A stretch of 6,727 nucleotides of DNA from Deltaproteobacteria bacterium. Its GTDB lineage: Bacteria > Desulfobacterota_B > Binatia > UBA9968. The notes under the pieces are model-generated. The model saw only the letters and a program-made list of their open reading frames with translations, did not search any database and was not told the DNA's origin. Location of the stretch: NCBI GenBank assembly GCA_027297485.1, contig JAPUHZ010000418.1, positions 1 through 6,727 of the forward strand, given 5' to 3'. Below, one piece after another: positions 5,537 to 6,727 of this stretch (positions within the stretch are counted from its first letter, which is position 1; every line of letters begins with the position of its first letter). The translations under genes and the position numbers were made by a program.

Positions 5537-6510
5537 AGGCCTACCGCGCCGCGAACCTCATCCATAGTCTCAGCGGCCTTCTCTTGAGCGATACGATTCC
5601 CTGTCACAAGCACCTCCTCCACATCAGCAGGCCGATGTTCATACACTGCCCTCTTTTCTCGGAATGGCGCCAAATCTGCGATGACGTGCTTGATCATGAC
5701 CTTCTTGCAATCCAGACAACCGATCGAGGCGGTGCGGCATCCCTTAGAGACCTCCTCGATCTCCTGAGGTGTACAATAAATTTTATGGAGGTGAAACGCC
5801 GGACACTTCTCCGGCTCCCCTGGGTCCTGCCGTCTGACACGAGCCGGATCGGTCATCATCCGGCTCAGTTTTTGATCGATCTCCTTTGGAGTATCCGAAA
5901 GAAAGACCGCGTTACGGTAGCTCTTGCTCATCTTTCTCCCATCGAGGCCGGGGAGCTTTTGCGTCTCCGTCAAAAGTACCGCTGGCTCCGGAAAGATCGG
6001 GCGATAGATCTGGTTAAAACGGCGCACGATCTCTCTTGTCAGTTCCACATGAGGGACCTGGTCGACGCCTACCGGGACCTTGTGCGCCTTGTACATTATG
6101 ATATCAGCCGCCTGGAGTACCGGGTATCCCAAGAACCCGTATGTGGAAAGGTCTTTGCCCTTCAGCTCGCGGATCTGGTCCTTATAGGTAGGGTTTCGCT
6201 CCAGCCAGGGGACCGGCGTGATCATGGAAAGGAGCAGATAAAGCTCCGCATGCTCTTTGACTCTGGACTGACGAAACAGGACGCATCGCTGCGGATCCAG
6301 ACCGAGACTCAACCAGTCCATAACCATCTCCAGAGTGCTCTGCTGGATTCCCTGCGGAGAGGAGTAATCGGTCGTGAGGGCATGCCAATCGGCAACAAAA
6401 AAGAAACACCGGTAGTCATTCTGCAACCGGACCCAGTTTTTTAAGGCCCCGTGGAGATGACCGAGATGGAGTCGCCCTGTAGGACGGGCACCGCTAACGA
6501 TGGTTTCCAT
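5533..6510 (-). CDS. trpS: Tryptophanyl-tRNA synthetase, iron-sulfur type
   Basis: This 325-residue class I synthetase charges tRNA-Trp. The N-terminus SGARPTGRLHLGHLHGA carries the HIGH-type motif HLGH (15-18). It is followed by VADWHALTT (39-47), GYPVLQAADI (128-137), VPVGVDQVPHVELTRE (145-160) and KMSKS (193-197). The C-terminal anticodon-binding part contains Cys236, Cys258, Cys265 and Cys268 (C-x21-C-x6-C-x2-C, with GCRTASIGCLDCKK). This corresponds to the [4Fe-4S] site described in Thermotoga maritima TrpRS, where the spacing is recalled as C-x22-C-x6-C-x2-C. Length fits that subgroup. The ATG lies 11 nt after the stop of the M50 protease gene with only a weak purine stretch (AAGAA) before it. 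Its stop overlaps the scpA GTG. The family call is certain; the cluster is inferred from cysteine positions. Confidence 0.96.
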   Translation of the reverse strand: METIVSGARPTGRLHLGHLHGALKNWVRLQNDYRCFFFVADWHALTTDYSSPQGIQQSTLEMVMDWLSLGLDPQRCVLFRQSRVKEHAELYLLLSMITPVPWLERNPTYKDQIRELKGKDLSTYGFLGYPVLQAADIIMYKAHKVPVGVDQVPHVELTREIVRRFNQIYRPIFPEPAVLLTETQKLPGLDGRKMSKSYRNAVFLSDTPKEIDQKLSRMMTDPARVRRQDPGEPEKCPAFHLHKIYCTPQEIEEVSKGCRTASIGCLDCKKVMIKHVIADLAPFREKRAVYEHRPADVEEVLVTGNRIAQEKAAETMDEVRGAVGL

Positions 6511-6521
6511 AAATTCTTATT

Positions 6522-6727
6522 TTACAACATGCCATGGAACATCGCGAGGAGAAAATGAATAATTGGTCCTATGATCACATGCACCACACCGGTAAATAGT
6601 AAAACCATGAGGACCAAGATTCCATAAGGCTCTACTCTAGCAACGGTTGAAGAATGGGGCTCCGGCAAAAGCCCTACTAGCACCCGTCCTCCATCCAAAG
6701 GGGGGATTGGAAAAATATTGAAAACAG
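6522..6727 (-). CDS. Site-2 protease family (M50) membrane metalloprotease, C-terminal part
   Basis: The right edge cuts this gene; the last 67 residues and a TAA (6524-6522) are visible. The fragment opens with VFNIFPIPPLDGGR, the third conserved motif of M50 intramembrane zinc proteases. Its Asp (residue 11 of the fragment) is the third zinc ligand beside the HExxH motif, which would lie outside the window. After PEP the chain continues into a long hydrophobic region (about residues 35-65 of the fragment) that would form one or two membrane helices. This compact form without PDZ or CBS domains at the end is the type usually found directly before trpS-scpA-scpB. The substrate is unknown. It is presumably the first visible member of the five-gene - strand operon. 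Confidence 0.88.
   Translation of the reverse strand, partial: VFNIFPIPPLDGGRVLVGLLPEPHSSTVARVEPYGILVLMVLLFTGVVHVIIGPIIHFLLAMFHGML

Noticed and set aside
5584..6444. Long + strand open frame (286 codons) opposite trpS
   Set aside because: It is fully antisense to a gene with all TrpRS motifs, and its translation shows no family motif; it is a codon-bias shadow.

Overview
The window is ordinary bacterial chromosome of about 50% G+C, packed with genes on both strands. I see no phage, transposon, CRISPR, tRNA or rRNA signature. The iron-sulfur type tryptophanyl-tRNA synthetase, the N-terminal rhodanese/ThiF fusion and the order M50 protease-trpS-scpA-scpB-pseudouridine synthase fit a Desulfobacterota, Nitrospirota or related anaerobic lineage. 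That placement is an inference at low confidence, because no phylogenetic marker could be searched.

Left part, + strand. Positions 2-1384 hold the 3' end of one OppB/DppB-type permease gene and a complete OppC/DppC-type permease gene. Together they make the membrane channel of a peptide/nickel-type ABC importer. No ATPase gene follows. A 168-bp gap then carries a promoter-like pair (1464-1490) overlapped by two small dyads. It drives a stand-alone gene for a rhodanese-ThiF/MoeB fusion (1553-2719), an enzyme that activates and sulfurates a ubiquitin-like sulfur carrier. A strong intrinsic terminator (2739-2778) ends that gene. Only 13 nt after its T-run starts a histidine phosphatase gene (2792-3433) that has no Shine-Dalgarno sequence.

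Right part, - strand. Reading leftwards from 6727 is a tight five-gene run: the C-terminus of an M50 site-2 protease, trpS, scpA, scpB and an RsuA/RluB-family pseudouridine synthase. Gaps are 11 to 23 nt or the genes overlap (a 4-nt GTGA overlap for trpS/scpA, up to 17 nt for scpA/scpB), so it is almost certainly one operon. It joins translation (TrpRS, rRNA modification) with chromosome organisation (the ScpAB partners of Smc). The operon converges on the histidine phosphatase gene with 18 bp between stop codons and no visible terminator.

I found no clearly new multi-gene system. The points most worth a second look are a G-quadruplex-forming hexanucleotide repeat inside scpA, the [4Fe-4S] cysteine signature in TrpRS, the dyads at the moeB-like promoter, and the terminator abutting a gene that lacks a ribosome binding site.
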